From the NCBI GenBank assembly GCA_043228905.1, contig JBHGNT010000008.1, positions 18,538,001 to 18,602,000 of the forward strand: DNA of 64,000 nt, read 5' to 3'. Positions within the stretch are counted from its first letter, which is position 1. Every line of letters starts with the position of its first letter. Below are positions 1-11,876 of this stretch, piece by piece. The notes under the pieces are model-generated. The model saw only the letters and a list, made by a program, of their open reading frames with translations, was not told where the DNA came from and searched no databases. Source of the stretch: Azolla caroliniana (taxonomy: Eukaryota; Polypodiophyta). The translations under genes were made by a program, and so were the position numbers.

Positions 1-1612
1 GCTAAAACTAGGCCCATAGGTAGTTACTACCATCCTAGGTGGGGAAGAATCAACAATAAATCCATGCATATTTCGAACAACCACATCCAATAATAAAGAG
101 AAATTCTCCCTTCGTTTTCATGGAAAATTCCGTCAATTGGGTATCTATTTCAAATTCGTCCTAATATGTATGACCCATGACATAGTAACAAAGCTAAATG
201 TGTGCTTGTATTATTGTGAGAATAAAGTCCAAATTGGTCTTTAATTTAACATATTTCATTCTAATGGGGAGAGAGCGAGATAGAGATGGGGCAATGAAAC
301 TATCAAATATGTTTGACTATTGGGAAATACGATATCACAACAAAAAATCCAATTGAAAGAATCAAACTTCATGGAATAATACAGATCATTATGACTAAAT
401 ATATAAGGCATAAATAAGTCATAACCTTCACAAAACGTCTTTTTTATTTTATTAAAATAAGTCTATAGTTGTGGGCCAAAAGCAAAGTATTTCCTAAAGT
501 TTCTTGGGTGAAGTTTTTTGAAACATTCTTGAAAAGCAATTGCTCAGCATGCTTTCGAACCTCTATTTAAGTGGAGTTGCTTGATCTCATGTTTTAGCTT
601 GATGGTGGATGTTTTAGGATGGAGATCTAGTTCGATGTGCCAAATCAATGAGAAGTTGTGATGTGTTTCAAGATATATTTACCAATAACTAAACTAACGG
701 TGTGGTGGATTCAACATTTTTGTAAGAATGGCAAACTCACTTGCATATGATAGGATTTGTGTTTTCATTTATAATCATATTATTTCATGGATAAAAAAAA
801 AAACTACAATTGATATCTTAAGTTCATATTGGGACTATGTATGAATGTACATATTCACACACATTCTTATGCATGTGTTAATTATAAAGAATATTTCTAC
901 TAAAGATGCATAAACTGGTCTAGTTAAATAATAGTTAAGGAATACAAGCGTAACATCTTGAATGCTTGTATGGTGCTTCCCACACACGATAGCTTCTTGT
1001 GTAATTTCATGTATGAAAACGGATTTGATTAGAAACAAGAAATCTCCCAAACACTTAGTATTGTGTATGTGCAACCATAGTATTGCAAATAACATTGGCA
1101 ACTTGCTAACATGCTTGTATGGCCCATCTAGTATATTCAATAATTTGTTGTTTCAAACATGAAAAGGAATCTTGGGCGATCAATAAAAAGCCAAATGATG
1201 TGCATATGCTATTCAAGGAATGACTAAACAAATATAACTCCACCCCCCACTCCCCCTCCCACCCCCCAAACAACACATAGACACGAAAAAAAAAAAAACA
1301 AACATTGTGTCAAAAAGCTATTACAAGTGCAACCCATGGCTTTGGCACAAATAGCATACACGTGTGCCTCTTCGCAACCCTCCTCTCTTTCTACGTAGTG
1401 CGAAAGCATTATAAATAATGCTCTCGTTTATTCTAATATGATCAATAATATATACATATAAACTTATGATATTAATGCAAAATAGCAAGGGGGGTTATGT
1501 ATTATATTAACCCATAGCCAACAAGAGATGTGTGCTAGTACTAAAAAAGAAGAAGAAGAAGAGGAAATGCTCGATGGAGAGAGAATGAGAGATGGGGTCA
1601 CATATAGTAGTT
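1..1612. other. AT-rich intergenic DNA, no gene seen
   Basis: No reading frame here has recognisable protein similarity. The stretch holds low-complexity pieces: a C-rich run near 1240-1270 followed by an A-run, and a purine-rich GAA run near 1545-1562. I see no RNA gene or mobile-element termini before the TIR element that starts at 1619. Confidence 0.6.
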
Positions 1613-1618
1613 TAGTAT

Positions 1619-2145
1619 TTAACAATCGGCAATGGTTCGGGAGTGTCAAACTCAAACCATTTAAAAAAATTGAAACTTAAACCGAATCGAAGCGAACCAT
1701 GAAACCGTTTTAAAAATTTGAAACTTAAACTGAATTGAAGCGAACCATGAAACCGTTTAAATCTAACCATTACAAAAAGTTCAAGCTCAAACCAAACAGT
1801 TTTAGAGACTTTGAAACCTTTAAACCATTAAATCGTTAAAACCGCGGTTTTGCGGTTTGGTTTTGGTTTTGTTTTTCAAGTTAGGTCAAAATTCAAAATT
1901 TCACATTTTAATTTTAAAAATTTAAAGTTTTTCAATATTTCAAAATTAAAAATTTTTAAACCGTTTGAACCATGGTTTCAAACCATTTAAATTGAGAACC
2001 GTTAAACAGATAAAGGTTCGAACCAAACCAAACCGAAACCGAACCTTTTACAAAAACCTCAACCTAAACCGAACCGGACTGTCAAACCATGACATCGTGG
2101 TTTCGCAATTGGTTTGGTTCAAACCAAACCGTTGCCGATTGTTAA
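1619..2145. mobile_element. Non-autonomous TIR element (MITE-like), 527 bp
   Basis: The ends are 19-bp terminal inverted repeats, TTAACAATCGGCAAYGGTT, at 1619-1637 and inverted at 2127-2145, with 18 of 19 positions matching. A 6-bp direct repeat TAGTAT lies directly outside each end (1613-1618 and 2146-2151), as expected for a target-site duplication. The interior is AT-rich and filled with short degenerate words built from AACCG, AACCATG and GGTTTGGTT, including a near-tandem unit of about 50 bp at 1669-1760. There is no transposase. The superfamily is uncertain: the AACCG-rich interior resembles some plant hAT-type MITEs, but hAT elements usually make 8-bp duplications. It lies about 550 bp upstream of the DUF868 start codon. 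Confidence 0.75.
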
Positions 2146-2151
2146 TAGTAT

Positions 2152-2692
2152 TGATACGACTATGTGGTAGTAGTAGTAGTAGTCGTGACGAGGACGTGCA
2201 CACGATGCGGTAAGTTGTGCCCATCCACGAATCTCTTCTTTTCTTAGCTGTCAAAAAAAAAGGAACAAAAGTTGGTTACAAAAATCAACTCCACACAAAA
2301 CACTCCTTTTTTTTATTTCCTTCAATACACTTTATATTAGACTTTAGCAACTTACCAACAAGCCCTTTTCATTCATTTCTTCTCCAACACTTTAGTCTTC
2401 TTAGACTTGGCAACAACTCATATCAAAGGCTCTATCTCTTCTCTTACATTAATTTGGGCTTAACAACAAACTGATGAAAGAGCTTTCTTTTCATTCCTTA
2501 TGTGTTGTTGGTTTTTCTAAAGCTCTACTTAAAAAAAACCGAAAGCCTTTCTCTTTTTCATGTGCTTTTGTGTGATTCTCTCTATGTCTCCCTCCCCCCC
2601 TCTTGTTGATCCTCCCATCATCTATCAAATTTTAAGCTTGTTAAGTCTTCTCTAGAGTGCTTAATCATAAGCCAATATCATCACAATTGACC
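2152..2692 (+). promoter_or_regulatory. Presumed promoter and 5' UTR of the DUF868 gene
   Basis: This is the interval between the TIR element and the start codon. It holds a short GTA trinucleotide run near 2166-2182 and long pyrimidine-rich tracts at about 2360-2400 and 2570-2660, which are common in plant 5' UTRs. I see no unambiguous TATA box at a fixed distance, so the transcription start is not assigned. Confidence 0.35.
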
Positions 2693-3652
2693 ATGCCAGA
2701 GGCCTTTAGCCCAATTGGCCAACTTCCCCTCCTCAAGAGAACAACCCAAAATGTGGTCATCTATTCATATGAGACCAAGCTTGGAGGATTATGGAGGCAT
2801 CTCACCATTGCTTGGGTTAAGACACTTAATGGGCATAGCCTTCATGTAGGGGTTGATGATCCATCATGCCAATATGCATGCAAAGTGAAGATGAATTCAT
2901 GGAAAAGCTTTTGGAACAAGCAAGGTATGAGGAGCTTTGAGGTGGGTACTAATCCTAGGAGCACTACTAGGGTGGACATTTATTGGGACTTCTCCCATCC
3001 TAAATATGTGTTTAATGGTCCGGAGCCGCAAGGCGGATACTTCGTGGGTATAGTGTGTAATGATGAGATGGTCCTTCTATTGGGTGATAAGAACAAGGAG
3101 GCATACAAGAGAACTCGGGCGCGTCCGCCGGTCAATGATGCCACTTTGCTATCCCGGAAAGAACACATCTTCGGTAAGAAGGCATTTTGCACCAAGGGTC
3201 GGATCGATGAGACCGACAAGACCTATGACATTGTGATCGAGTGTGAATTGTCCGAGGAGAACCTTCCGGAAGGGGGGACCCCCGGGTTGTCAATCGAGAT
3301 CGAGAAGCAACAGGTCATACACGTGAAGAACCTCGAATGGAAGTTCCGAGGCAATCAAACAGTGGTCGTGGACGGGGTTTCGATAGAAGTCTTCTGGGAT
3401 GTGCACAATTGGCTCTTTTGCAATTCCTCTCCTACAGGGATCGGAAGCGCGATCTTCATTTTCCAAAAGGCCGGGGCCTCGTCTGATAAGAACAAGTTCG
3501 ATCGGGCCGCTTCCGCTGCGAATTTGTGCGGAGGCCTCAATGGTAGCATCTCCCTTATGAAACTACCCAATGCGAGGAGCTTGAGAACTTCACGAGAGCT
3601 TCTTGGTGACCTCCACACCTCGCTTATGATCCATGCTTGGAGAACCCAGTAA
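2693..3652 (+). CDS. DUF868 family protein, intronless
   Basis: This is the only convincing host gene in the window. It encodes 319 aa from the ATG at 2693 to the TAA at 3650-3652. The open frame extends 12 codons further upstream but only to a GTG, so the ATG at 2693 (MPEAFSPIGQ) is the supportable start. The protein matches the plant-specific DUF868 family over most of its length: an N-terminal VIYSYETKLGG-like segment, a VDIYWDFSHPKY block, then VLLLGDKNKEAYKRT, SRKEHIFGKKAF, and a late block with NLEWKFRGNQTV and IEVFWDVHNWLF. About 300 aa in one exon is usual for the family. The molecular function of DUF868 is not established and I assign none. No signal peptide or membrane segment is evident. 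GC content rises within the second half of the gene compared with the AT-rich surroundings. The frame is intact with no sign of decay. Confidence 0.93.
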   Translation: MPEAFSPIGQLPLLKRTTQNVVIYSYETKLGGLWRHLTIAWVKTLNGHSLHVGVDDPSCQYACKVKMNSWKSFWNKQGMRSFEVGTNPRSTTRVDIYWDFSHPKYVFNGPEPQGGYFVGIVCNDEMVLLLGDKNKEAYKRTRARPPVNDATLLSRKEHIFGKKAFCTKGRIDETDKTYDIVIECELSEENLPEGGTPGLSIEIEKQQVIHVKNLEWKFRGNQTVVVDGVSIEVFWDVHNWLFCNSSPTGIGSAIFIFQKAGASSDKNKFDRAASAANLCGGLNGSISLMKLPNARSLRTSRELLGDLHTSLMIHAWRTQ

Positions 3653-6600
3653 TTTACATGTATTGTGTATAGATAAATCCACTACACACACTAGTAGTTG
3701 TAGTAGCCTTTGGTATACACCCAAAGTATAATCAATCATTATGTGAATTACACCATGAAGGCACATGTTTTGCGCCAATGGGCACTATTATTTTTGGGTT
3801 GTGAGTTAAAGAGTATGAATCCCTATCTATCCACCATTCATTTGGATCATATCCCTAATCTTTTGGGACTCTCTTCATTTTTTTCCCAATAACCTCCATT
3901 TTATCCCCTCTTATAATTTCTCTCTTGATGCGGTGGTTGGGGGGGTGTGGGGGGAATATAGGAAGCCAACCTATGCATTCCTCAACCAAGTCAAAATGTA
4001 CAATATCGTTTGATTCTTTCATTCCCAACTCTAATGTGTTTAATTAGGACATGTTGGAGTTAAGGAATATTAATATATATATATATAACTCATGTTTGCT
4101 AAAGCCCGAGTCACTATACAAAGGAGTGCATTGGTACATACGATGTCTTGTGGAAAAGTCATTAACAATAGTTACATCGCAATGGAATGTTGTCATGGCC
4201 TAAGTTGGCCTCCTTCCATTGCAATGAGCAATATTTTAGTGTGCTTGGCCTCCTTCCCATTGCAATAAGCAATGTTTTGGTGTGCTTTTTGCCCCATTGG
4301 TTCATGTATATTTGTATTTCTATCTCATTCCATGTTGGTTTTAAAATGCTTCATCTTTTGGCTTGACTCATATAACTTGCCTACAAAGTGTGTGTACAAT
4401 GCAAGTTTTGAATGCCATTGTTTTTTGTTTTTCGGTGCATCATTACTTTCGTAACTACCTACGGATCTAGAGTATCTTGTTCATGCTAACGAAACTTGAG
4501 GTGATGCTTCGTAGATGTGGCATTTATACTGGAAATTCTAGTTAAAGTCATGTAACCTCACATTTATCTTAAGCATAAACATTTATTCGTGATATTTTAA
4601 GCACCGCCATGATTGTAGTAGCATGATGCATCTCAACAAGTCTTTAATATTTGCATTGCGTGGAAGAAACCCCATCCTCCTACTTTAGACTAGTAAAGAA
4701 AATTGGGTCTTTAGAGGAGAACTTCTACGCATAGGCCAAATAATGCTTGTGAAATCGAATCCTTGTTTGACTTGTAATTGTACTTAAGCATGTGGCAGAA
4801 GAGTTGTAGGCCGTTTTGAGCTAAAAAGCATCTAACTATTTTGTTGCCATTGTGAGTGGGCATCTATACTTGTCATTCTTATCCATGAGATATAATGGGA
4901 ATTCGTGCCAAATGTATTTTGAGATCGGTATGCAAGAGTATAGCAAGTGACCTTGAACTCTACTTTGTCCAATGTGTACATGCCAACTATCATGATATGG
5001 TTTATTGTAATATCCTTCGAAGTCTCTGCAACTTGCCCAATTGTTGTTTTTTCCATAGCTTTTTTCATTGTGGTGTTGCATATTCATAAGAGTGGAGATC
5101 CCCATCAAATGGATCAAATCTTTGTATGATGTAAGGACAACCAAGTTATGTAGAATTTTCATTTCTTCTTTATAAGCACTAGCAATAATTTGTTTGCCAT
5201 GGTTGAGAAGTACAATTATTGCCTTTTCTTTGCATCAAAATCGGAGTATTGATTTAGTTTTATTTTATCTCATTAGGATATAACTTTGCACTCTCTAATA
5301 TTGAAAATCTCCTCTATGTTGGTTACTTTCAATGATTTGACGCACATGTTCCTCTTTGGCTTCAATATGACCTTTACATTGCTAGTAGCTACATGGACTT
5401 ATCGTTAAATTACTTGAATAGGGCCAAGATTCCCTTTAAGTGCTACGCATAAATGTTTAATACATGACCATCATGGTTATTTTGCATTGTATTGTTCAAT
5501 GATATAGGCGAAGTTTGTTAGTTACAATCAACATCCATACTTCCGTTTTATTTTCACACAATAAATTCACACAACAATCTTGAAGGGATTTATGTATAGT
5601 AATCACAACCTTCATTTTTAGACAACAACTTTGATATTGCCTTGTCAATTTGTTATCATTCTTGTTGTCAATGAGAAAATGTCATTCCAATGTAGCGGGT
5701 TTCATCATTATGAAGACCTTCATGCAAATATGATCATGGAGCCATAAAGAGCATACAAAAACCATGTAGCTAATGTGCAAGTGAAAGGACTTTTAAGGGA
5801 ACCTTTAGTATGCACTTTGCTATGAGTTTTGTGTACATGTTCCATGTTTGATGTAGATAGAATACTTGATGAGCCCATGAGGAAGAAAAATGACCCAAGA
5901 GACACATTTTCTATATGTATCTCAAAGCGACATGTCATTGCAAAGGAACCTTTGCCTAAGTAGTGCTTTCTCTAGTTGTGTGATTTCTAAACTCAATGAT
6001 GTTAGTCCAAGGTAGCTCTCAAACATGAGAATTTGAGATTGTATATGCAAGCTATGTTAGGCCCCATTGTCTTGAAACTTCATCTTGAGCACATGTATTT
6101 TCTCCCTTATAGAAATAATATTAGTGCATGTATATGTAGTATTTACATCTGTCAATGTACTTTTAATAAGGCGAATATAACGTATTAAGGATCTAACGTT
6201 GAGGACATTAAGAATCTCTAAATTGGGATAGGTTACGATTGAGTAAATGTCTAAGTTAGTAGAACTCACATAATACTAGCTTTATTGGTTGCGATTGAGT
6301 AAATGTCTTGTGAGTAAATCCATTGGTTATTTGCACTTGATTAAGTGTGTATGCTCCTCTATATATTGACCATTTTAATAAAAATGTGTTGACCCGAGGT
6401 TAGCCCTAATGGGATCACCAAAAGTTGTGTATGATGTTTAGTAATTATCCTTTTCTTGGTGATGAGCAAAATGATGTCGAACATGGAGTACAATAGTCAT
6501 GATGAAATGCAAAGTGCAATGTAGAAATAATGGAGTTAGTTCAATATAATTATGTGGCATATTCTTTACTAATGAATTAGTTATCCTCCAAAATTAGTTG

Positions 6601-6890
6601 GATCATGATACATGCCATATAATCATTCTATGAATTTTATAAATCAGAATTGTAGGGTCGTAGACGCTTTATAGCATTTTGGAAGTAAGTTCGCACAATT
6701 AAGTACGGTCATGGATATACATGGGAAAAGGAACTCACTTACTTTTATTCTCAACCCAATCGTTAACTTTATTACGATCCTAAAATAAAGCAAGCATACA
6801 CCTATTGAAGGGGGAAACCCAATGTTCTCTTCATTAAAGTATTATATCCAAACGTTATGCTAGCATACAAAGCATGATGTCATTACTAAT
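3653..6890. other. AT-rich intergenic DNA downstream of DUF868
   Basis: The first 250 bp are probably the 3' UTR and terminator of the DUF868 gene. AATAAC-like words near 3888-3893 are the best polyadenylation-signal candidates, but they are weak. Beyond that I find only short unrelated frames, a (TA)n run at about 4071-4088 and a small tandem duplication (listed separately). No gene or element termini were recognised. Confidence 0.5.
4205..4285. repeat. Tandem duplication, 40-41 bp unit, two copies
   Basis: The word TTGGCCTCCTTCC followed by ATTGCAATRAGCAAT and TTTTRGTGTGC occurs at 4205-4244 and again at 4245-4285. The copies differ by one inserted C and a few transitions. Confidence 0.85.
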
Positions 6891-6902
6891 CTCTCTCTTT
6901 TT

Positions 6903-9290
6903 TTGGGGTAGAAGCACACAATTATATTAATTATATGTAGAATCCACTTGTTACAACACTTCTTAGTCTCCTCTACCTATCTATCCTATCTATGTAGGGA
7001 GAGAGACGTCCTGTAACGCCACTAGAAAACTTGAATATGCATTTGACGCAATGATGCTCACATGCTTTAGCATCCAAAAATTCCACATAAGAATACCTTT
7101 CAAATTTTTCATATAGGATTTCACCCCATGTCTACCATCAAACATGAAAGCATTGTGCATATTCCAATTGTGCTGTAGTTCCCAATATTGTAAAAATTGG
7201 AACAATATCTCCATCTCGTCAATTGGACCATTTTGAACGTTGTAAAACCCATTGTTGAGGTCTCAAATAACAACGGGTTAAAACTTGCCAAACATCTTAT
7301 CAGTAATTTCAAATGATACATACTATAGGACATTTAATGAACCTATGTGTATTATCCTCCAACGAAATGGTGTAAAAGAACAAGTGCCTAACCCTAGTCC
7401 TTGTCTCTTTAAGGTTGAACATGATGGGAGCCACCAATCATGACTCTCCATATGAATACCTTTGCACGAAATGGAAAATGGGAATTCCAACCATGTTGTA
7501 ATATTTGGCACCACCTTGCGTTTGACTTACATTCCATACATTTTTTGTTCTAGGAGATAGCCAAGCTAGTGATGCCATTGCATGATGATACAATATATTT
7601 TTCGTGACCTATAACAAGCGTGTACCATTCTGTAATCACTAATCCATCCATGTTGCAACATTTGTGTATTGTCCTCCAACGGAATGTTGCAAAAGAAACA
7701 AGTGTTTGACCCTAGTCTTCGTCTCTTTAAGGCTGAACCTAATGGGAGCTCACCAATCATGACTATTCATATGAATACCTTTGCACGAAATGGCAAATGG
7801 GAATACCAACTATGTTGTAATATTTGCCACCACCTTGCATTCGACTTACGTACATTCCATACCTTGTCTGTTGTAGGAGATAACCAAGCTAGTGATGCCA
7901 TCGCATGATGATACAATGTATTTGTAGTGACCTGTAACAAGGGTGTACCATCTTGTAACTGCCAATCCACCCAAGGTGCAACATTTGTTTTCAATGGCAA
8001 CGATCCATGCAACAATGGTATATCTTGTAATTTCTCCCAAATAAATTTGTAATTTGGAGGAATACATAACCATCTTTTGGCATCTTCAAATTCCGACAAC
8101 CTTTGAGATTCATTATCAACCATATCTCCCAAATGTACAACCCCCAATCAAAATAAACGATTGAATTGAGATCTCAATTTCTCTTTTCCATGCCAAAACA
8201 ACACACGATTAGAAACAAGCAATTCATTTTGTAACAAATTACAAAATTCTCAATCACTTGATGGTGCCCACTCAAAAAAAGATAATGCATCTTGCCATGA
8301 TCTTACCAATTGTTGTCCACATATAGAATGTTGAAGCTTTAGAGGAATACATCCATTGAGTAATGGCCACCACGATGCTTTAATCTTTGTTTCCCCATGT
8401 ACCAATCCATCGTGCTCAATAAAATATTACATCATAGATATCCATGGTTGATCTTGTTGACACATATCTCGTAATAATGAAGATCTACGAGCCATTAAAT
8501 GCATTTCCAAATCCAATATTGTTGCACGTGACCACCTAATCATTTAGGAGTAGCCAAATGGTCCCATGAAATCCATGTAACTCCCATTGTTTCTCTCTTC
8601 AACCACAACATGAACCGAAGAGGTTCGAATAATATTTGTAATGCCTTCTTAGTCCAAGGAAGTAATGATAAAAAATATAATACCATGGGTATCAAGATAC
8701 ATTCCACCACTTTAAGACATACATAAAAGGGCCATAATTGAGACTTCCAATACATTAATTTGTCGTTCAATTTACTACCAATCTAGTCAATTAGTTGAAC
8801 ATTTGCAACATTAACACCCAATGGATACCCCAAATTCCAATAAACTGATCCTCGTGTAATCACTGACCCTCACCATCCCAAACTATATGCAACCTTAATG
8901 CCAAGGCAAATTGATCCCAAACTTGCATACTCCTTTCAAGATTTTCTTTTGAAGCTTGTAAAAACATAAAAGAATCATAAGCCAATGCTTGTGACACCAA
9001 TTGTCCACCAAAAGGATGATACAAACCCACAATATCACCACTGGTTGTAGGAATTGACAACATTACTAACAAAGGATGTGTAACAATAGCAAATAACAAT
9101 GGACTTAGTGGACATCCTTGTCGCAAGGATCTAGTAAGAAAAAATTTCAAAGTAACTCCATTAAGCATCACATGATATGTTGCATTTTGCCCTAGCAAAA
9201 AGATAAGTCGACACATATGAGGACCAAACCCCATATTATACATCATGTCTGTGAGAAAAGACGTGTCTAATGGAAGGAGAGCAAGTTAGC
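6903..9290 (-). mobile_element. LINE (non-LTR retrotransposon) relic A, 5'-truncated
   Basis: On the minus strand, 9246 down to about 8860 encodes a reverse-transcriptase fragment with the LINE hallmark LRQGCPLSPLLFAI. The catalytic region that should read ADD is degenerate (ALAYDSFMF). Further downstream (8147-7566) the translation shows a zf-RVT-like C-terminus: ...HLPFRAKVFI, then LPLGSALKRRRLGSNTCFFC with a later H and C, typical of plant LINE ORF2 ends. The frame is broken many times. The 3' end is placed at about 6903, where a shared sequence (ACACAATTATATTAA on the plus strand) meets a TC-rich tract, exactly as in relic B. The 5' part (endonuclease and N-terminal RT) is absent or unrecognisable. 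Confidence 0.8.
7347..7960. repeat. Tandem duplication (~317-bp offset) in LINE relic A
   Basis: The segment 7347-7640 is repeated at 7664-7960 at roughly 85-90% identity. Both copies encode the zf-RVT-like LINE end on the minus strand (CTTTAAGG, GAATACCTTTGCACGAAATGG and CAAGCTAGTGATGCCAT occur in both). Relic B has a single copy of this region, so the duplication is specific to relic A. Confidence 0.85.
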
Positions 9291-9381
9291 ATCTCCCTAA
9301 ATAAGGGCAAGAAAAGCTCTCAAGCTTTCCAATTCAACACGTTAAGGGTATCCTTACCCTTCTGAAGGTAGGATCTTAATC

Positions 9382-9384
<3 letters not shown>

Positions 9385-9452
<68 letters not shown>
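9385..9452. repeat. (TC)34 microsatellite
   Basis: A perfect 68-bp dinucleotide run immediately adjoins the 3' terminus of LINE relic B. On the element's strand it reads as a (GA)n tail. Confidence 0.97.
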
Positions 9453-9455
<3 letters not shown>

Positions 9456-10833
9456 AAAAACACACAATTATATTAATAAATATGTGTAAAAAACACTACT
9501 TATAGTGGGTGTGACATTGGAGTATGGTCACCCACTAACTACACTACATGGGTAGTGGAACATGTTGAATTGCCAATAGGCAAGACGAACACTCCACTGA
9601 GGAAAGAATTTCCACTTGCTCAAATAAAGAAAATTTCTACATTAGTACTCCAACTTTCGTAGATATGCTTTCACTCTATGTCTACCATCGAATACAAAAG
9701 CATTGCGCATGTTCCAATTATGACACAATCCCCAATATCTCAGAAATAGAAAAATGATCTCCATCTTTGATTTTGGGTCAACCTGTGTAAATTGTGCAAA
9801 CACCCACTATCTAGGTGTCAAATAACACTGTGATAAAACTTGCCAAATTTGAGAAATGTAACTCCAAATCTAACAAGCAATCAGACATTATATAAATCGA
9901 TGAGTACTATCTTCCATTTGAACAGTGCAAAAAAAGCAATTACCCGTTGCTAGTCCATGACGCTTTAGAGCTAATCCCAAAGGAAATCCTCCAATCAAAA
10001 CTCTCCAAATGAATACCTTTGTTACAAGTGGCAATTTAGAATGCCAACTACGTTGTAAGATCTGCCATCACCCATGATCAAATTTGTGTATTTTCTATTC
10101 TTTCTTCAGCCTTAGATGATAGCCATCCAAGAGACTCAACAGAGCAATGATACAAAATATTAGTAGTCACTTGTAACAATGATGTTTGACCCTGTAAACA
10201 CCAATCAATCCATGGTTGTTCTCTTGTTTGTAGAGGTAAGGGACCTTGCATCAATGCAATATTTTGTAGTTGTTGCCAAATAAACCCATAATTAGGCCGG
10301 ATGCATAATAATTGTCGCGCGTCAACAAACTCCAAAATTCTTTGAGATGGAGCCTCAACTATATCTCCCACCTCTTTGACCCCCAAACGAAACAAACGAT
10401 TAAATTGAGAGCGCAATCTCTCCTTTCTTGGCCAACATAATAACCGAGAAGACACAAATAACTCTTTTGCAAAGAATTACAATGCTCTCTACTAGATGAT
10501 GGTTTCCATACACATAACAAGTGCTTCTTGCCACGAAGTAACCAAGTGTTGAACACATGAAGAGCCCGGAATCCTAAGTGAAATATATCCATTTAGTAAT
10601 TGCCACCATGAAGCCTTAATCGTTGTCCTCCCATGTGTTAAACCCTTGTTCTCAATGAAATATTGAACAATCGATATCCATTGTTGTGAGTTTGAACACA
10701 TGTCTTGTAATAATGAAAATCTATGAGCCATCATATACATAGATAAGTTCAATATTCCAGCTCCCCCCCAAGCGCTTAGGGGTTGCTAGATGATTCCATG
10801 CAACCCAAGTGATTCCCATCTTATCCATCTTGT

Positions 10834-10836
<3 letters not shown>
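9453..10836 (-). mobile_element. LINE relic B, strongly 5'-truncated
   Basis: This is the same LINE family as relic A, aligned from the common 3' end (ACACAATTATATTAATAA) through the region encoding RLGVKEVGDIVEAPSQRILE and the WIDWCLQGQTSLLQVTTN block (10455-10078, minus). Relic A carries the corresponding WVDWQLQDGTPLLQVTTN. The reverse-transcriptase domain is missing. Both ends abut TC microsatellites (9385-9452 and 10838-10881). Confidence 0.78.

Positions 10837-10837
<1 letters not shown>

Positions 10838-10881
<44 letters not shown>
10838..10881. repeat. (TC)22 microsatellite
   Basis: A perfect TC run of about 44 bp directly at the 5' (truncated) side of LINE relic B. Confidence 0.95.
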
Positions 10882-10884
<3 letters not shown>

Positions 10885-11319
10885 AAGGCCTATTGATCAT
10901 ATTCAAGTTTACCTCATTACTAACATGAGTATTAACTCTTGTAGAGCTCTAACACTCCTTTGCACTTGATCACACAATCTATGTATTGAAGTTGCATTCT
11001 GGAATCAAAATTAGCCAAATATAAATGCATGTAAGGTGTGCAAGGAAGGGCTAGTAGAGGATGAATATCACTTGCTTTTTGCATGCTCTACATATAGTGT
11101 AGTTCGTGAAAGCTATAATGATATATTAAGAGTGAGTGATGACTTGAGTGTCACACTAAAATGAACACCTAAAAGGTTGAGCTCATATGTGTATGCCTTA
11201 TTCACACATCTAGATTTGGTGCTTCAAAGTATGAATATCCTTTCTTAGGAAAGAGACACATCAATATAACTTTTATACTGAAGTCCCATGGGTCAATATT
11301 GGCCTCTCTATGGATGCTA

Positions 11320-11876
<557 letters not shown>

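Noticed and set aside
2657-2692. Upstream extension of the DUF868 frame by 12 codons
   Set aside because: It would start at GTG and is not conserved with the family; the first ATG at 2693 fits the known start of the family.
2980-3618. Antisense frames across the DUF868 gene (2980-3219 and 3355-3618)
   Set aside because: Shadows of the GC-rich coding strand with no similarity to anything known.
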